Assembly (NCBI RefSeq): GCF_013466785.1
Contig: NZ_CP059163.1
Location: 2,232,001 to 2,296,000 of the forward strand
Source of the DNA: Nocardioides marinisabuli
GTDB taxonomy: Bacteria; Actinomycetota; Actinomycetes; Propionibacteriales; Nocardioidaceae
Length of the DNA stretch: 64,000 nucleotides
Reading direction: 5' to 3'
A program made the position numbers and the translations under genes. A model generated the notes under the pieces. It was not told the DNA's origin, did not search any database, and saw only the letters and a list, made by a program, of their open reading frames with translations. Below, piece by piece: positions 62,298 to 64,000 of the stretch. The stretch's first letter is position 1. Every line of letters starts with the position of its first letter.

Positions 62298-64000
62298 GCC
62301 GCCAGACCACCACTGCTTCCGTGCGTCGCGCCGGCGGGCCCCGCCGGGTGCTGCTCTCATTGGCCGCCACCGCCCTCGTGGGCACCGCGCTGCCGCTGGC
62401 CGCGGCGCCCGGCCCGGCCGGCGCGGCCGAGGGCGACCCGGCGTTCGCCGGGTACGTCTCGACCACCTCGGCCACCCCGGTGCGCATCGAGATCTACGAG
62501 TCGACCATCCCGATCCCGGCCAGCCCGCAGGCCGAGCTGAACATGGGCTACAGCACGGTCAAGGCAGACTCCTCGACGTCGCGGGGCCGGGCCAGCTTCA
62601 TGTGGCCCGGCGACGCGGTCGGCGAGGGCTTCAAGACCATCGTGGAGAACTTCGGCCTCCCACCCGAGCTCGCCGGCCCGATCGGCGAGAACGGCTACCC
62701 CTTCCAGGTCAACTCCGTGCACCCCGCCGGCCCGCCGCGCGAGGCCGACGAGCCGTTCCCGGGGGTCATCAACCGCACCGGGGCCAGCGAGGGCCGGACC
62801 TTCGCCGAGGTCGGCTACTCCACCGACTGCCGGCTCGGCGAGCCCGGCGCCGGCAGCGAGGACGGCGGCGGTGACGACGGTGACGGCGACGGCGACGCGC
62901 CGGGCTCCCGGGCCTGCCCGGCATCCCCGGGCTGCCCGACATCCCCGGCTGGGCGCCCTGACCGGCGGCTCACCGAGGCCCTGGCCGGAGGTCTGGCCGG
63001 CGGCTCGCGCGCCGCGAGCCAGGAGCCCACGGCGCGCGAGCGTCGTACGGCACGGGTCGAGGCGCGCGCCGACGAGGACGAGGTCGAGTGCCAGATCCCG
63101 ACCGAGCTCGCCGCGCTCGTCGACATCGGCGGCTACGCCGCCGAGTCGGTCGTGACCAACGACCCCACCCAGGTGCGCGCGGTCTCGCGCTCGGCCGTCG
63201 GTGACGTCAGCCTGCTCGGCGGGGTGGTGACCCTCTCGGGCATCACCGCTCGAGCCGTGGCGGCCAGCGACGGCGCCAAGGGCACCACCGGGGGCGGCGC
63301 CGACTACGGCGTGCTCACCATCGCCGGGCAGAAGTTCCGCTACGGCGCCGACGGCTTCGAGGCCGCCGGCCAGGCGGCGCCCGTGCCGGGCCTGCCCAGC
63401 GACCCGGGGGCGGCGCTCGAGGCCCTCGGCATCCAGCTGCTGCTGCCGCAGCCGTCGTACGAGAAGGACGGCGACAAGGCCACCACCACCGTGCAGGGCA
63501 TCCAGGTCGTCATCGACACCACGATCCTGCGCGGCCAGCTCGACGCGCTGCCGCTCAACGCGCTCGCCGACCTGATCAACCAGATCCCCGAGGAGGCCGG
63601 CCAGCTCAAGGCGGTGCTGGGGTCCGCGATCAACCTGGCCCCCCGGTTCGTGATCACCCTCGGCAACGCCACCAGCGTCGTCGACACCTCCCAGCCCGTC
63701 GACATCGCGACCGGCGAGGTGCCCGACAACAACACCACCGGCGAGCCGGGCGACCCGACCACCGCCGGTGGGGGCGGCAGCGCCACGACCGGCGGCGGCG
63801 GCACCGGCACCGCCGGCACCCCGGGCACCCCGGGCGAGCCCGCCGTGCCCGGCAGCGACGGCTCGGGCGACGGCGACCTCGTCGACGCCGCGCCGACCGG
63901 CGCCGGGCTGCCGCCGCTGTTCTCCATCCCCGGCGCGCTGCTCTTCGGCGGGATCATCGGCGCCACGATCGCCGGCTCCTACCTGCGCCGCCTCGGCGTG
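62294..64000 (+). CDS. Secreted, C-terminally membrane-anchored protein (3' end cut by window)
   Basis: The frame is open from ATG 62294 (GGGAGGTGC 7 bases upstream) to the window end, 569 codons. A signal peptide (RRVLLSLAATALVGTALPLAAAPGPAGAAEG) is followed by an unrecognised extracellular domain, an acidic Gly/Asp linker, a beta-rich domain (about 265-465), a Gly/Thr/Pro linker and a membrane helix near the end (LFSIPGALLFGGIIGATIAGSYL) followed by RR. Around 62905-62950 the text SRACPASPGCPTSPAG looks out of frame; shifting by one gives a Gly-Leu-Pro-type repeat, so a pair of compensating indels is possible. It is coupled to livF by a 4-base overlap. Function unknown. Confidence 0.72.

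Overview
The window is very GC-rich, gene-dense bacterial chromosome with frequent GTG starts, 4-base start/stop overlaps and third codon positions that are almost all G or C. It carries mycothiol biosynthesis (mshA), CarD, a SenX3-RegX3-PhoU phosphate module, F420-type oxidoreductases, a WhiG-class sigma factor and a monoderm type IV pilus cluster without a secretin. Together these point to an actinobacterium, most likely Nocardioides or a close relative (inference). No tRNA, rRNA, CRISPR array, transposase or phage gene was recognised. No gene-free stretch exceeds 300 bases.

Layout. 0-10 kb: FN3 protein (cut by the window edge), LLM-class oxidoreductase, DUF2200, MFS exporter, coiled-coil protein, tyrosine phosphatase, typA, then a heliorhodopsin translationally coupled to an SDR. 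10-17.7 kb: M4 metalloprotease fused to an emfourin-like inhibitor domain, AAC(2')-like acetyltransferase, racemase, SDR, mshA-YbjN, secreted protein. 17.7-37.2 kb: one large type IV pilus locus (pilM/N/O, pilD, pilB, two pilT, pilC, four pseudopilins, pilA). It also holds two c-di-GMP enzymes with complementary degenerate domains, an RsiG-like c-di-GMP-responsive anti-sigma factor and a WhiG-like sigma factor. 37.2-42.4 kb: EamA transporter, regX3-senX3 divergent from phoU, gpm, lipoprotein. 42.4-53.7 kb: UbiA prenyltransferase, carD, an IspD-like protein, ispD, ispF, a sulfite-oxidase-type enzyme, C39-like protease, cysS, rlmB, membrane metallophosphoesterase. 53.7-64 kb: aldehyde dehydrogenase and GMC oxidoreductase, divergent from a branched-chain-type ABC importer (liv) with a fused permease and a secreted protein cut by the window end.

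Most notable is the pilus locus. Six start regions carry the same 28-bp promoter-like element, T(C/A)(A/C)AG then 15 bases then an 8-mer close to GCCGAYRA, which resembles FliA/WhiG sigma promoters. The two divergent promoter pairs have identical geometry: 28 bp between the -35 boxes, with a related near-palindrome GGTCYRGRCC inside. The same motif occurs twice upstream of the EAL protein gene. The anti-sigma gene overlaps pilT and the sigma gene lies just downstream of pilA, so both would be transcribed from the promoters they control. This is consistent with a self-contained c-di-GMP, anti-sigma and sigma switch over pili.

Intergenic regions hold several small palindromic or tandem families; three of them occur twice in 64 kb. 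Three genes (pilM, ispF and the UbiA gene) contain small frameshifts in short G/C runs. Because ispF is normally essential, base-calling errors are a serious alternative to real decay.
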